Of a stretch of DNA of 64,000 bases, positions 34,284 through 47,452 are shown in pieces. Numbering within the stretch: position 1 is the stretch's first letter; each line of letters begins with the position of its first letter. The translations under genes and the position numbers were made by a program. The DNA comes from Diplosphaera chodatii (lineage: Eukaryota > Chlorophyta > Trebouxiophyceae > Prasiolales > Stichococcaceae): contig JAALGY010000041.1 of NCBI GenBank assembly GCA_032358165.1, positions 2,046,001-2,110,000 of the forward strand. Direction: 5' to 3'. The notes below the pieces were generated by a model. It saw nothing but the letters and a program-made list of their open reading frames with translations. It was not told the DNA's origin and ran no database searches.

Positions 34284-37200
34284 TCAGAGCCGCAGCGTCG
34301 ACACCAGCTCCGAGACGCGCTTGCGCTTGGCCGCCGTCCGCCGCCGCCGCGGCGGCCGGGGCGGCTGCCCGTCTGCCGGCTGCTCCTTCTTTGACAGCGT
34401 CACCTGTTCAAATGTGAAGAGTGACGTCACGGTTAGTGAACACGAGCCGTCTACTGGCACGATACTTGCATGAGATAAAGCAAGCAGGAACGCTCTCACC
34501 AGCTTGAGGCGCTGGTGGCCCTCGTTCCAGACGCGCGGCTCAGAGCGCGTGCGGTTGCCGATGGGGTTGATGGTGACCTCCAGCGCCCGGTCCATGGTGT
34601 CCGGGATGACGAAGTAGCCGCACAGCACCTGGCTCGCCGTCTGCACGCGCACCTGCGCAGGCCAGCTTGCACCGCGTCACAGTCCACGTGACCTCTAGGG
34701 GGTGTGCAACCCATTATCTGGGGTCAGTACTGCTGGCCCTTGGTGCGCGGCCACAGTTCGACAGGCTGAATCCCTGTCGCTACCTGTGATTTGCCAGCTG
34801 GACGTGCGAGCCTGTGTCGCGGAATCTAGCAGCGTGACTGGAGGTTCTCAATGCAGCTCCTCCCCACAGACGCAATATGGCTAGTGGCGACTGGCTTATG
34901 ATGGGCGCACCAGCAGCTCCCAGTACGACAGCTCCTCGTGGATGGCGCAGAAGGAGGAGGCGTCCTGCACCCGGAACTCGTCCTGCTCCCCGATGTGGCT
35001 CAGCGGCAGCAGCACCTTGGGGTTGAACGCCACCTGCGGCCGGGCACTGGTTGCTGCATTACACGCAACAGGCACACTGCCTGCAGTTCGTCAGTATGTC
35101 TTCTGCAACGAGGCCCGAGCGCCACCTCAAAGCTGACACATGCCAAACCAGTACCCATGGAGTTACACACCTAGCATGCCCCTGCTTCCGCGCTATCTGC
35201 GTGTCATAGGTCTGCTATGAGCTGGCTTGTGAGAAGCTGCCAGCACGACAGCCTCACCCAGCACCTGCACGACTACACACGGAGGCGGGGTGCAGGAGGG
35301 ACTGCCCCGGGTCCTGCACGCACCTCGGCCAGCAGCTTGGCCGCGTACGAGGTGCAGTTCATGGAGATGCTGACGGGCAGCCGGTAGCGGTCCTCGAACC
35401 GCGTCACGCCCTCAAACGCCAGCTTCTCGCAGATGATGTTCAGGTCCGGCAGCTGCTGCTCCTGCACATGACGTGTGCATATGGTTGTGCGGCTGGTGTG
35501 CGCCATCAGGTTTGCAGCCCGATGCGCCGGTTGCGCCTAAACGTGCCGTGTTCGGAGGGTCAGAAGCGGCCAAGGAGCGACTTGCTGTGGCAGGCTATGT
35601 GCACCCTGCCTGATCGTCATGTGATCATCACCTGGTAGACCTTTGACATGACAGCCGCACACGGGACAACCCTACAGAGAGCGGGCGGGTCACCTCCACC
35701 AGCTTGCGGATGTTGAGCTGCACCATCAGGATCATGGCGTCCAGCCGCAGCATGTCCGACTGCTCCGTGGCGGCGATGCCGTTGGCCACCTCCATGTCCG
35801 GGTCCAGCCAGCTCATGTCGCACAGCACCACCGCGCACTTGTAGCTGCGCAGTGTAAGAGTGCACCTTCATGCCAAGGAGTGCAGCTGGGGGCTCGCAGC
35901 ATCATGAAATGCCAGGAAGTCAGCTTTGGGTCACGCATGTGCGGCTGAGTACACTGGGTTGACAGTGCAGCCTTCAGCTGTCAGCCGGCCGGACCTGCTG
36001 ATGTCGACATGCTTGGCCATGTCCTTCCGTATGAGCGGGTTGCCGCGGATGTGCGTCAGCTTGATGCGGTCCAGGCTCGCAAACTCGAGCGCCTGTTGGG
36101 GCAGCAACGAGGACGGCTGGAAGAGAACAGGCATATGGCTGCCAGTGCATCTTGACGACACCCTGAGCAACATCTGCTACTGTGGAAAGGCTTTGCGCCC
36201 CGCAAAGCAATGGCAGTCAAGCGACACCACACCCCGTCTTTGCCACTAATATGCTGCGTCAGGCTGGTCGGCGCACCGACGGCAGCTGGTCTGGAGGGTC
36301 GTGCTGGTTGAACAGCACCACTTCCGAGCCGTGCGGCAGCGCTGCCGGGCCGTGGTCCAGCTCCCGCAGCACGCTGGCCATGAACGCCGCCTCGCCCCAC
36401 CCGCAGATCAGGATGCGCTGCGGGCAGGCAAGGCACGTGCGTCCGCACATTGCACTGGTGTCCGCCGTGCTGTCTGTTGCTGCCTCTGGGCCTGGACAAG
36501 ATCGTGACACAGGCATGCGGGAGAACGAGACTGTGGTCTGGGGTGACACCTGCGACTCGGTGCTGCTGGAGGTGTACTCCAGGGGCAGCAGGTACTTGTC
36601 GTTCTGCGACGGCGAGGTGCTGCGCAGGTCCTGCGTCTTCACCGGCGACAGTGCACTCCCGGCGATCGTCACCCTGCAGCAAAGTTGTGTGATCTGGACT
36701 GTATCCGGACGTATCCGGCATCCGGTGCGCAGACACCAGCACAGTTCAAACAGCAGGAAGCTACTGCTGGCACGGACTCAGCGCGCTCATAAGGCAGAAT
36801 CTCCTGCGCCTACTGCAGCAGTATAAGTAGCAGCAGTATAAGTGCATCGTTTGCCACCCACCTGCTGGTGGGCTCAGTGCCCAGGACCTCAGCGGGGTCG
36901 AAGCTTCGAAACACATACTGCGACGACTGCCAGTTGCCTGCACAGCGCCAACGCATGACGAGTGTTATTTGAAGTGTTGCATATGCAGCGAGGTGCGTCT
37001 TCCTTCAGGCTTGGCACGCTCAGTAGTAACCTGGCCCAGCTGTGGCGTACTCACTGATGTCGACCTCGGCCACAGGCACTGGCGAGCCACGGTAGGAGTT
37101 CTTGCCGATGGCTGTTGGCCGCATCATGATGAGCTCGTCGCGCTCCATAATGCGCTGTGTCGGCGCTGGGTTCACCACGCACACGCCGCTGCAGGTGGTT

Positions 37201-39896
37201 GACACATATCAGCGTGAGCAATCATCGATATACGACTTGCCTATGAGATCCTGTGACACAAAGGAGGACTTCAGAGTACCTGTTAGCCTGCACAAGGGCT
37301 ATGGGTGTTGCGTCTGGATAGTAGAAGGCGGCCTCCCCGAAGGTGCGGCCAGCCAGCTGTGGGCAGCGCTCAAGATAGCCCTGCAGTGGGAGCACGAATG
37401 GTCCAGCCCATGGTGAGAGGGGAGGTGTGCAGCATAGCGGGTGCGACCAAGGCCATGCAGACAGGGCAAGACTGCCCTGCAGTGCCACCACGAACCTGGG
37501 ACGCTGAATTAAAGTTCAGCAGGTTGTTGGACATGATGCCGACAACTGGGCTGAGCACACACCGTGCGATCCTGCAGGTTCCAACGACGGCTCAGAAACC
37601 CACGCACTGGCTGTCTCGAAACATTTTGCGTTCATGACTACATTGGTGCAGGCCAGCAACACCGGAGGTCATGCCCAGGAGATCGTGTACCGCCGGGCAT
37701 TCAGCTGCGCGGTGGGCAGGGAGATGATGCGGCTGGAGCAGCTGTAGCGCAGCAGCGGCATCGCGTTGGCGGTCTTGAGCTCCACCACGATGTTGCCGGT
37801 GCGCGGGTCGGGCACGCCCGCCCCCGGGAAGTCCAGCTCGTCCAGCAGCACCCCCACCCGCAGCGTCTGGGCATCTGCCTCCTCTGGATACCTGTCGCAC
37901 GTTTTAGTGTGAAACAGTCAGTTCAACGTTGGTCACCAGACAGCGCTCCTATATAGACTGATGGCCGATGTAGCTCAAAGTGACGATGGCATGCACTTCG
38001 GCTGTTCCGGAACGGGGATCTTGAGTGAGGTTATCCAACTCACGGGGCCTGCACTGAAGGTATACAGACTCTGCAACATCTGTCAGACCAAGCCATAGGC
38101 ACCTGGAGGTGTCTGACACCACGCAGGTGACCGCCGCCCTCGATGCTGCCACCATGCGCAAGTCATCCGGTATGAGCGGGTTGCCCTGCAGCGGATATTG
38201 GAAAATGCAGTCAAGAGCAACCTCTGCATTGCAGAGCAACCACTGCATTGCAAAGGAGCAGCTGTGAATGTCAGCATCACTTTTCAACCAGTCAGATAGA
38301 CTGCTGCTTCGTGCCTCAGAAGGGCCTCGAGTTCACCTGTCTGAAAACGAAGCGAGTTCCATAGCGTGCCTCTGGAGGGATGGTGCGTCTGAACATAGCC
38401 TCCATTTCCTGCAGGGTCAAACTTGTTAGGCTTGCAAGTATGCCATACGATATGGGCAGGTCTCCTAGGAGGCACTACGAAAGCAATGACATGCAAATAC
38501 GATGCAAGTGTCGTACGCACCAGCTTTTCCCTGCAGCTGAGCACCACAATGGTGCGGCCGCCATCGCCTCGATAGGCCAGGCAGAACTGGCTGAGCAGCT
38601 TCCAGACTACCTCCAAATCCTTCCGGTTATCAGCCCACGCCAGCACCAGGACCTTGATGATCAAATGCAAAGGGGTGTGTGTGACACCAGGCATGGTCAC
38701 ATCAGATTAGAGTACCGCCAGCTCAGGTGCATGTCACAGCAGTTTGCATGCTTTTGCAGAGATGCTTAAGATGCTTACATGTCCTTCCTCATATACACGG
38801 CTGCCCTGGGCGACATTCTCGTCAATGACTTCCAGCACCACCTGCGGCAGCATGGGTCTCGTCATGCATGCACAGGGCGCTGACCAAACAATTGTTTGGC
38901 GGGGATAGGCCCGACCTTGCATCAGGTTGAGTTCGGAGATCAGCCATCTTGCACTGCATGCGTGAGCATGTGCAACTCGTCACCTGCTGCAGCAGCGCCA
39001 GTACAAGGGCGAAGGTGGCGAGGCCAAGCAGTGCGACGCACAGTCCAAAGACCTGTGATGCCAGGCTGGCTGTTGCTTCTGGCAATTCCTGCCCGAAGAT
39101 GACAACCAGCACCTGCAGACACCGCAGCCCTTATGAGGCAGAGGCAGCTGCTGTATGTGCTGCCATACCCCATGCTAAGACACGGTAGCTTGGTGCATGC
39201 TGCTGCTGCAGCAGTCTGTGGCCTCACATCGTAGATGTCGATCCACAGGCTGTCGTGGTCTCCTTCCAGCGGGTCTATCAGAGCACGCTTGGCAATGGAG
39301 CCCAAAAACACCAGCAGGACGTTGAGGCCCAGAATGAGCTGCAGATCGCTGGTTGTGTCTGTTCGCCAGTCTGCAGAAGATCGTCAACCCTCACAAGATC
39401 AGCCAAGGCTATGGTGCCTGCTAGTCCGCTTGCTTGCCTGCACGAGCTGTGCTAGGCAGGACATAAGCGTAGGCAACACAGCTTCCGCCATGGGTCGGCA
39501 GCACAGCAGGCGGGACTACGCACTGTAGTACTGGTAGCTGAAGCGGCCCCAGAGGTCATTGAAGAAACGCAGCGGGCCGCTGCCGCTGTCCTTGAGGCTG
39601 AGGTTTGTCCTACATCGAGCAAGTAAGGGTGCCTCAATTGTTGGTGAACAAAGCCGTGCAGAGGATGACCTTTCATTGGTTAAAACGTGCGAAACCTTCA
39701 ACCTCAGAGCAACATGTGACAGTACCTGGAGCGCAGCTCACGGATGTCCTCAGCGCTCTGCAGGACGACATCCTCGGTGCTGCTGTACGCGTCACGCTCA
39801 TCCTGATATGAGCTGGCTGCAGCTGGACCCCTCTTCTCCGGCGGCAAGTCCACTGTGGCGTCCGGAGCGATGCCGTTCCTTGTTTCCTCCTCATCA
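34284..39896 (-). CDS. CASTOR/POLLUX-like RCK-domain ion channel, minus-strand copy
   Basis: Exons on the minus strand: 39896-39726, 39609-39524, 39370-39228, 39112-38984, 38841-38779, 38652-38521, 38408-38337, 38185-38103, 37891-37691, 37571-37496, 37380-37280, 37188-37055, 36937-36862, 36673-36550, 36417-36277, 36092-35995, 35844-35694, 35461-35324, 35033-34911, 34652-34500, 34403-34284, all phase-compatible. The first exon enters in phase 2, so at least one N-terminal exon above 39896 is missing (perhaps up to about 40300). Membrane segments are LILGLNVLLVFLGSIA and a pore-like stretch with VVIFGQELPE. First RCK-type Rossmann unit: VLVLAWADNRKDLEVVWKLL; second: RILICGWGEAAFMASVLREL. Domain order matches plant nuclear or plastid-envelope CASTOR/POLLUX-type channels. 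The C-terminus is Arg/Lys-rich (RRRRTAAKRKR). The stop is at 34284. Confidence 0.85.
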
Positions 39897-40817
39897 CTGC
39901 AGTGAATGTTGTGCGATGTGGTTTCCAAGCCAGTGACAATGAAGTGACATGATCTCATGGTTGTTTTCAGGAGCTGCAGCAGCACCTGCTGTACCCAGAC
40001 AATGCCGCCGCCCCAGGCTGCTCTGGGCCAGCGCCATTCTCCTCTGGATTGCCGCTGCCATTTCCTGATGCACATGTGATGATTGTTGGACACCGACTGC
40101 ATCGCCGCTGTTTGTTTTCTGCAACTCCTCGTCTGACGGTGAGGCGGTGGTACACTGCATGCCGACTGCTGGCTCTAGTCTGGTGCGGCGGGTGGGTCCC
40201 GCACCGCAGTGCTAACATGACGATATAGGTCACATGCCTGGGAGCTACATCGACGCTTCTTTGTCGTTGGATTGAGCACTGTTGAGTAGACGCGCTGAGC
40301 ACATAGGTTTCCTTCGCGAACTTGGGTGGCGAGGGGCAGGTGTGCAAAGTCAAGCAAGTCAACACTGCAGGCTGTGAAGCGCAATGGATTGGATGCAGTA
40401 TCGCCTGATGTAATCCACTCTTGTATCGCCCAGATCAGTCACACGACGGTATTGAAACAGTACAACCAGCAAATAATTGCTTGTGCTGTGAGAATGCCAG
40501 CGCAGGCCACGGTGGCCAGACCAAGCACTGATCGCAGTTGGCACCTGCGACGGTGCTCCCCTGCCACGCTATTGTGTCGCATTGTTTCGTCAGTGCCGTT
40601 GTAGCTGAAGCTTAGGAAGCTTAGGTCTGTGCTCGTTAGCTGGCGCAGCATGCACGACAGCATCGTGTAGCATGTGGCTAGCTCTGGCCAATGTGATTGC
40701 TTGCCCGTTATTCTCCAAAATCAAAACCTGTCATGCCGATGGCGGATGTCATAAGGCCGGCAATTCAGTTGGATGCAGCGCTTGTTACTTCGCTCCGGAT
40801 GCTGTAGACACGGTATC
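39897..40817. promoter_or_regulatory. Shared divergent region between the two channel genes
   Basis: About 920 bases between head-to-head paralogues. It holds the unresolved first exon(s) of the minus-strand copy, roughly 39900-40300, and the promoters of both genes. A minus-strand open stretch near 40000-40160 (MAAAIQRRMALAQSSL) could be part of that first exon, but I could not find a phase-compatible junction. Confidence 0.4.
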
Positions 40818-43800
40818 ATGCCCAGCAGTCAACCGCTGCTGTTGCGGTCATGTACCGGTAGCGTGCACTCAGTATTAAGCTCTCTGAGCCAACGGCATGC
40901 CCGGCCAGCACGACGCCAAGAGTCCTGCAGGTCGAGCAGGCCGTTGCGGATTTGTGTGTATGCCCGCGAGACAGCAGCTGATGAAGAGCCAGTGCAGAGC
41001 GCCGATGCAGCACCAGCTAATCACAGTGCAGCGAGCACAGCACCAAATCCTGTGCAGTGCTCGCCTAGCATCGACCCGACGCTGTGCGACGAGGTCTCAG
41101 ACCCTGCGCAGCCGCAGCCGTATGCCTCTGATGCCGCAGAAGCGCCTGCTGCGACTCCTGTGAACTTTGATAGCAGCAGCAGTGGCAGCAGCGAGGATGC
41201 AGCAGCAAACGGGAATGGGGCCAATGCACAAGAGGACTTGGGCGCGAGGCTCTGGGCGGAGGCGCAGCAGGGGCAGCAAATACGGGATGACTATGAGCAG
41301 AAGGCCCCACCTCCTAAGAGGTTGAGCGGACTCGCGGAGTATGCAGGCGTTGCACGTGTCTGTCAATGTCCTGTCGCATGAAGCTGCCACCGGAGGCTGA
41401 ACTTCGTGCTAACGAGCAAGCGCCAGACTCTTCACACCTGGGCATGCTTGCAGGCGAAAAAAGAAGCGGAAAAGCGCTGGGTTCTTGGACACCATGGCAG
41501 ATGTGGAGGCCAGCCAGAATGCCTTCCTGTCGCAGACCAGCGATGAGGGCGATAGCTCGCCACTTGCGTCTGTCGAGCAGACCGGCAGCTACGATGACCC
41601 CGCAACCTGGTCGTCAGTCGACTGGGACGAGTTTGCAGCCCAGGTGGCCCCCACCAGCAGCGCTGAGCAGCTTCGGGAGTCGCGCTCAAGGTACAACACA
41701 TCCCACCAGCACCAGCAACAGTCAGGTGTTAGATATATTACCAAAGATGCATCTTTGACCAGGTGTCCATCTGCTCTGCAGTACGCGGTCAGTGGTACAG
41801 ATGGGGCAATCTGCCCCGATCCGGTGGGTGTTTGACACATGGGGGAGAATCCGCTACAACTACTTCAACTGGAGGTACTTGACCAGAAAGATGCCACTTA
41901 CTCCCTGTCATCTCCGCAACAGCAGCTGCTGAACCATTTTGCTTGCAAGCACTGATCTTCAAGTCAGCATATGCAGGAAGAATTCAATCAGCGACTTGCT
42001 GCTCATTATAGCCCTTAACATTGGCCTGCTCGGTTTTGGCGGCCTGTTGAAGGTGCCTCGAGCCCTTCAAACATGAGCGCTTCCCAGAACTTGGTTTACA
42101 TCTTCAGCACAAGAGCAAGCACAACTGACTCACAACAGCTGGTGTCTCGATGCAGATGGTCCTTGTTGATCCGTTGGAAAACACGCCTGAGGGCTTCTGG
42201 GCAAATATCTATGACGTGCGTGCTGCACCCTGCAGCTGCTTCCAAGCTGTGTCAGCGTGGTTGCTAGCTCAGAACGCTTAAGGTTGATGTGCACTTGCAG
42301 ATCATGATCATTGTCTTCGGACAGCAGCTGCCAGATGCTGATGCCGGCCTGCCTTCACAGCTGTTTGGCGTGGCAGCGGCCTCAACCGGTCTTGCCAGCT
42401 TTGCCTTGGTGTTGGCGCTTGTCGAGCAGGTTTGCCAGTGCTGCACCCGCTCCACGAATCTGTCGACAGTTAACATGCAGGGTGCTCTGGACGGCAGTTG
42501 TGAGCGAATGACCGTTTGATGTGAGCATGCAGATTGTGCTGCAAGTCATTGAGAGCAACGTTAAGCGTGGCAGCAGCGTATACGAGCAAGATCATGTGGG
42601 TTCACATCTGCCTAGTGTGTGAGGTCCCTCTTGTGTAGGCGACACATTGCTATCATATTATATGCCAGACCAATGTGCACCAGTGGTGACACTGTACCGT
42701 GCAGATTCTGGTGTTGGCATGGGCAGACAACCGAAAGGATCTAGAGGTGGTCTGGAAGGTGCTCAGCCAGGTGTGCTTGGCATACCGAGCAGACGGCGGC
42801 CGGGTGGTGGTGGTGCTGTGCTCCCGTGACAAGCTGGTGCGCACCAATATGTGTGCATGCGGGTGCAGTCGTTCCCTCACTTCATCAGCACTTGGAGTAG
42901 ATGCATGTCGGCATCAAGCATGGGCAAATGGTATATATTATGATAGGCGGGTGCTATTGGGACATCGCAGGAGATGGAGGACTTGTTCAGGCGGACGATC
43001 CCGGAGGAGGCGCGGTATGGCACTCAGTTTGTGTTCCGCCAGGTGCGCCATGCACTCCTGTGCCATGCATGCAGTCTGCCTGCCGTTGCCAGTGGCCAGA
43101 GCAGGCGCAGAGCACCATGAATTCCGAAATCTAAATGCGGCAGGGCAACCCGCTTGTGCCAGACGACCTGCGGTCCGTGGCAGCCTCCAGCGCTTCAGCC
43201 ATCTGTGTGGTGTCAGACACCTCCAGGTGGGTTGTTGTTAGATCTACCACAAGGTTCAGAGTCTGCATGCACATGCAGCTGCATGTGTACAGCATCATCA
43301 ATGTCCAGCTTGCCAGTATGGCTGCGGGCACCTGTGCAACAGCCATGCCTGCTACCCTGCTATAGGTATCCCAGCGAGGCCGACGCACAGGCACTTCGAG
43401 TGGCGGTCCTGCTGGACGAGCTGGACTTTCCCGGCATGGGGCAGCCCGACCCTCGCGTCGGCCACATCGTGGTGGAGCTCAAGACTGCCAACGCAGTGCC
43501 GCTGCTGCGCTACAGCTGCTCCAAGCGCATCATTGGCCTGCCCACCGCCCAGCTCAATGCCCGGCGGTGAGTCCAGATGCTTTGACGACTGCATGCCACC
43601 TTACATGCAGAGGCAGATAATGCTGCTGTGCTTGCAAGGACTGCATGCACCAAGCATGCAGATGGTGCATGTTGCTGGTTCTGCCACAGCTACATACGGT
43701 GTGCGACGCTGTGCAGGATGGCGCGCATTGTCAAAAGCCCAGTGGTCGGCTTGGTATCCAGCTTCATGTGGAGCTTCAACTCACAGTCACAGGTGCTGCG

Positions 43801-46800
43801 CCGCAGCTCGAGCAGTTTGGACCCTGCGCAAGCACGGCATGCAGCTGTCAACTTTGGCAAGAGTCTGCATGGTTGGTCAGTATCGGGCGCTTGTGAATAG
43901 TCACCCACTTGTGCAGGTGTATCTGGAGCGTCTGCCGCAGCTTGTGGGCCGCACATTTGGCAGCCTTGCATTCCAGCTGCCTGACGGGATCCCCTTTGGC
44001 CTCGTCAATCACTTCAGGTGTGGCATTGTCTGGTGTACACGGCAGAGAGCTTCCGAAGTGTCTGTTGAACTGTCACGTCCACAGGTGTGGACAAATTAGG
44101 ATCAGAGTGTGAGATCTGTGACAGAGGCAGACCCCTGTCACTTGTTTGCGTGCAGCGGCAAGTGCACGATCAACCCGCCAGTCAACACGTTCGTCCAGGA
44201 GGGTGACGAGATCGTGCTGCTACGGCCGACCGGCTTCAAGCCGGGCGACTATCAGCCACTGGATCAGCCAGTGCAGCTGCCACACAGTACGTCACGCTAC
44301 ACAGTCGACCAAACACCCATGCAGTCCAGCAGATTGCAGCGTATGACCTGTGCACATTGTGCCATGCGGACTAGAAGGCCGTGTTCGGCACTGCAGGTGA
44401 TTGGAGCGAGTCCGACTATGTGTGCTCCGAGTGGGACCTCTCATCCGAGGACATCCTGACGATGAGGTACGGCACACCTCGTGTCGCAGTGATGTGACCA
44501 AGGTCAAAGTCTTGGCATACCTGGGGGTACACTACCTTGTAAACCCTTACGGTCTGTCTTGGCAGCTCCAGGAAGTGTGGTATGGTGCGCATAGATACCC
44601 GGGGTGTGCGCACGGCATGTGGTTGCAAGGAGTCAACTACAATGTCAAATGTGTCAACACTGGCTCCACGCTGGCTTTGCAGCCAAGACGGCTTGGACTC
44701 GCCGGCGCGCGCCATGTTTGAGGCCAGCGCCGACGATCAGCCCGCCAGCCCGCAGTACCTGCTGCCCATGGAGTACACCCACGCTGACGCCGATGCCGAG
44801 GTGACTACAAAATCCTAACCCTTAGCGTGCAGAGGCTCTGCAGTGCACGCAGCAGGCGGAAGAGGCTCAACAACGTGGCGACTTGGGTGTTCCCACCACG
44901 TCACGAAGGGTGCCAGCATGCTGGCTGTGACAGTTTTGTGTGTGTAATGCAGCGCATCCTGGTCTGCGGCTGGGGCGAGCCCACCTTCATGAGCAACCTG
45001 CTTCGGGAGCTGGACCACGGGCCAGCAGCGCTGCCCAGAAACTCGGAGGTCGTCATGTTCAACCGCCTGGAGACAGAGCAGCAGCAGGCCATGCTGTCGG
45101 TGAGCGCAGTGGTTGGAGCTGCGTTACTTGGCTGTGGACTGCTGGCCAGGACATTCCTGAGCAGTTGTTCATGCGGCTATTCAGCCGGCACAGTACTGCC
45201 TTGTCTGTGCACTGCCGTCACTGAACATGCTCTCATGACATCAGGCCTGCTGTTTTGCAGGACTTTGGCAAGCTGCGCAACATCCGCCTGCTGCATCTGA
45301 AGGGCAACCCGCTCAACCGCAAGGAGCTGGCAGACAAGATCGACATCGCCACGTGCGCCATGGTTCTGTGGAGGACTCTGGGTCTTGCACCGTTGCCCGT
45401 CACAGATGGCCTGGGCGCAGCAGCCCTGGGCGCATCAGGCACACCTATGCTGATTCTGGCATTGGTCTTTCCTGGTGTTGCTGTGAGCGCATGGTTGTGG
45501 GGGGACAAACTGCATTGCTGGATGACCAGGTACAAGAGTGCGGTGGTGCTGTGTGACATGGAGTGGGTGGACCCCGATCTGCGCGTCGCCAACGGTATCG
45601 CCATCTCAGACCAGGGCGACATGCTGCGGCTGGACGCGATGCTCATGACAGTGCAGCTGAACCTGCGCAAGATGCTGGAGGTGCGCCCATCACTCATGTG
45701 TCATATGCACTGCGATTGCAGCCCTCTGGCACGATGTAGCAGCTGCCTGAAGAGCACATTGCTGTAGTAGGCCCTGGCGCAGCAGCCCGGCGCAGCAGGC
45801 CAATACTGCACTCACTGACATGCGCCCAGCCTGACATCGTGCAGGAGGCCGGCATGCACACCACCATCCTCATCAGCGAGAAGTGCGCATTTGAAGGCAC
45901 GACGCGCTTCGAGGACGGGCTGCGGCTGCCGCTGGGCATCTCCGTCAACTTCCCCTCCTTTGCAGCCGGCATCCTGACCGAGGTGAGCGGCACTCACTGT
46001 TCAAGGTCTCCCCCTTGACACAGTGCATGCAAGTGGGGGCTGTCTGCACCAACACTCGCATGCGAGGGGGCTCTGCACGTTCAAGCAACAGTCTGATGTT
46101 TGAGCATCACTTACAGAGCTGCTGTACACGAGCGTGCAGGTGGCTTACAACCCCAAGGTGCTGCTGCCATTCAGCCACCTGGGCGAGACGGACGAGATGC
46201 GGGTGCAGGACGCCTCCTGCCTCGCGGCGCGCGACGAGCACGTCAGCTTCTGGGAGCTGCAGGTGGGACAACAGTCTTTCGCCAATACGCTCGAGGGGCA
46301 TGCTGCGTGCTCTTGAAACCCGGGCCGGTCAGCTGCATCCAGTAACTGGCCCTGGTCCGAGCTGGCAATTCAGACGGGAAAAGATGTTGTTTTGCAGTTG
46401 TGCGCAGCCCGACTCTTCGACACATGTGCACATTGCAGCGGCGGGCGCAGTGCGTGGGGCAGGTGCTGCTGGGATACCTGGAGGTGCCGGCCGCCATGGA
46501 CCAGCGGCTGTCCTTCGTGGTGAACCCGGCGTCGGCGGCGCGCCACGAGGAGCGCGTCTGGAACGCCGGCGACCAGCGCACCAAGCTGATCACGATATCA
46601 CCCAAGGAGGAGGCAGCCAGGGGTGGGCGGCTGCGCTCGCGGCTGGCGCAGTCGGCAATCCGGGAGACGCTGGGCAGCTCGGGCGGCTCGCAGCGCAAGT
46701 CCTATGTCATGGAGCCACCCCTCAGGGTGAGCCCAGGCCCCTTGATTTACACCCATGCCCTTTGACATAGTGACATAGTGACATAGCAAATTGCAGATCT

Positions 46801-47060
46801 GGCATCCCGCGACAGCACATCACATGAAAAAGGAGCATATGGCGGGAGTATGTGGCGGCAGCATGCGTCCTATGCACTGGGGGAATTCAGTGGACAAGGT
46901 CTCAGTTCACCCTGTGCCCATTTATCTGTCATTTATCTATCCATTGCAGGCCACCAGCACCCTGACTGACGAACTGTTGGAAGCTGCGTCACTCAATGCT
47001 GCGTCAGCTGTGGACAGCGCCGATACAAGGGACAAGAAGCAAAGATTTTCGTCGCTGTGA
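40818..47060 (+). CDS. CASTOR/POLLUX-like RCK-domain ion channel, plus-strand copy
   Basis: Exons 40818-41338, 41454-41690, 41782-41874, 41977-42052, 42156-42215, 42301-42429, 42533-42595, 42705-42836, 42971-43042, 43144-43226, 43366-43566, 43717-43792, 43917-44017, 44156-44286, 44397-44466, 44683-44800, 44953-45099, 45261-45352, 45530-45680, 45830-45982, 46140-46262, 46439-46726, 46950-47060 give 1075 codons plus stop. The N-terminus (MPSSQPLLLRSCTGSVHSVL, Ser/Arg-rich to about residue 55) looks like a chloroplast transit peptide. Membrane segments occur at about 287-310 and 330-372, the latter with IIVFGQQLPD. RCK-type Rossmann units start near 394 (ILVLAWADNRKDLEVVWKVL) and 722 (RILVCGWGEPTFMSNLLREL). 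CASTOR/POLLUX proteins are cation channels of nuclear or plastid envelopes. The exon at 46140 could start at 46119 instead. Confidence 0.88.
46764..46786. repeat. Intronic microsatellite
   Basis: About three copies of the 8-base unit gacatagt in the last intron of the plus-strand channel gene. Confidence 0.9.
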
Positions 47061-47191
47061 TGCGGTGCTACAGCATGAGTGCACCACCGTGCGCGATGGT
47101 TACTGCTAACACTTAAACGGGAGCGCCGGAAACAACCTGACCCACGGGTGATGAGCTTCATGTGAGGTGAAGTTGTATGGCAGTTTATTGC

Positions 47192-47196
47192 TGTAA
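47192..47196 (+). terminator. TGTAA poly(A)-type signal, plus-strand channel gene
   Basis: TGTAA, the usual chlorophyte polyadenylation motif, lies 132 bases after the channel stop codon. Confidence 0.45.
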
Positions 47197-47452
47197 CTTC
47201 CTGCACCGCATTGTATGCTTTGCTGTTCAGCATAGAGGAGTTACCAAGTATTGCCTGGCATGTTCGCTACTTCCTGCAAAGCCGGCATGCACCTGTTTAC
47301 CCGACCCTGCGGACATCACACGCGCAGCTGCAAACTTCTGGTTTCATCTTTGTCTCCTACCACTTGCTGCACTTGGTTGTACGTCCACTGGTCCGCTGAT
47401 GTCCTCTACCTCGAGGGGTAGATATGCCCCAGCGTTGAATGTCGCACCTACG

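Noticed and set aside
36056..36826. Long frames on both strands (228 and 214 codons)
   Set aside because: Both are shadows of the minus-strand channel exons, which carry the RCK motifs and match the paralogue.
46015..46770. Plus-strand frame of 251 codons
   Set aside because: It is an alternative frame over the channel exons 46140-46262 and 46439-46726, and lacks the conserved sequence.
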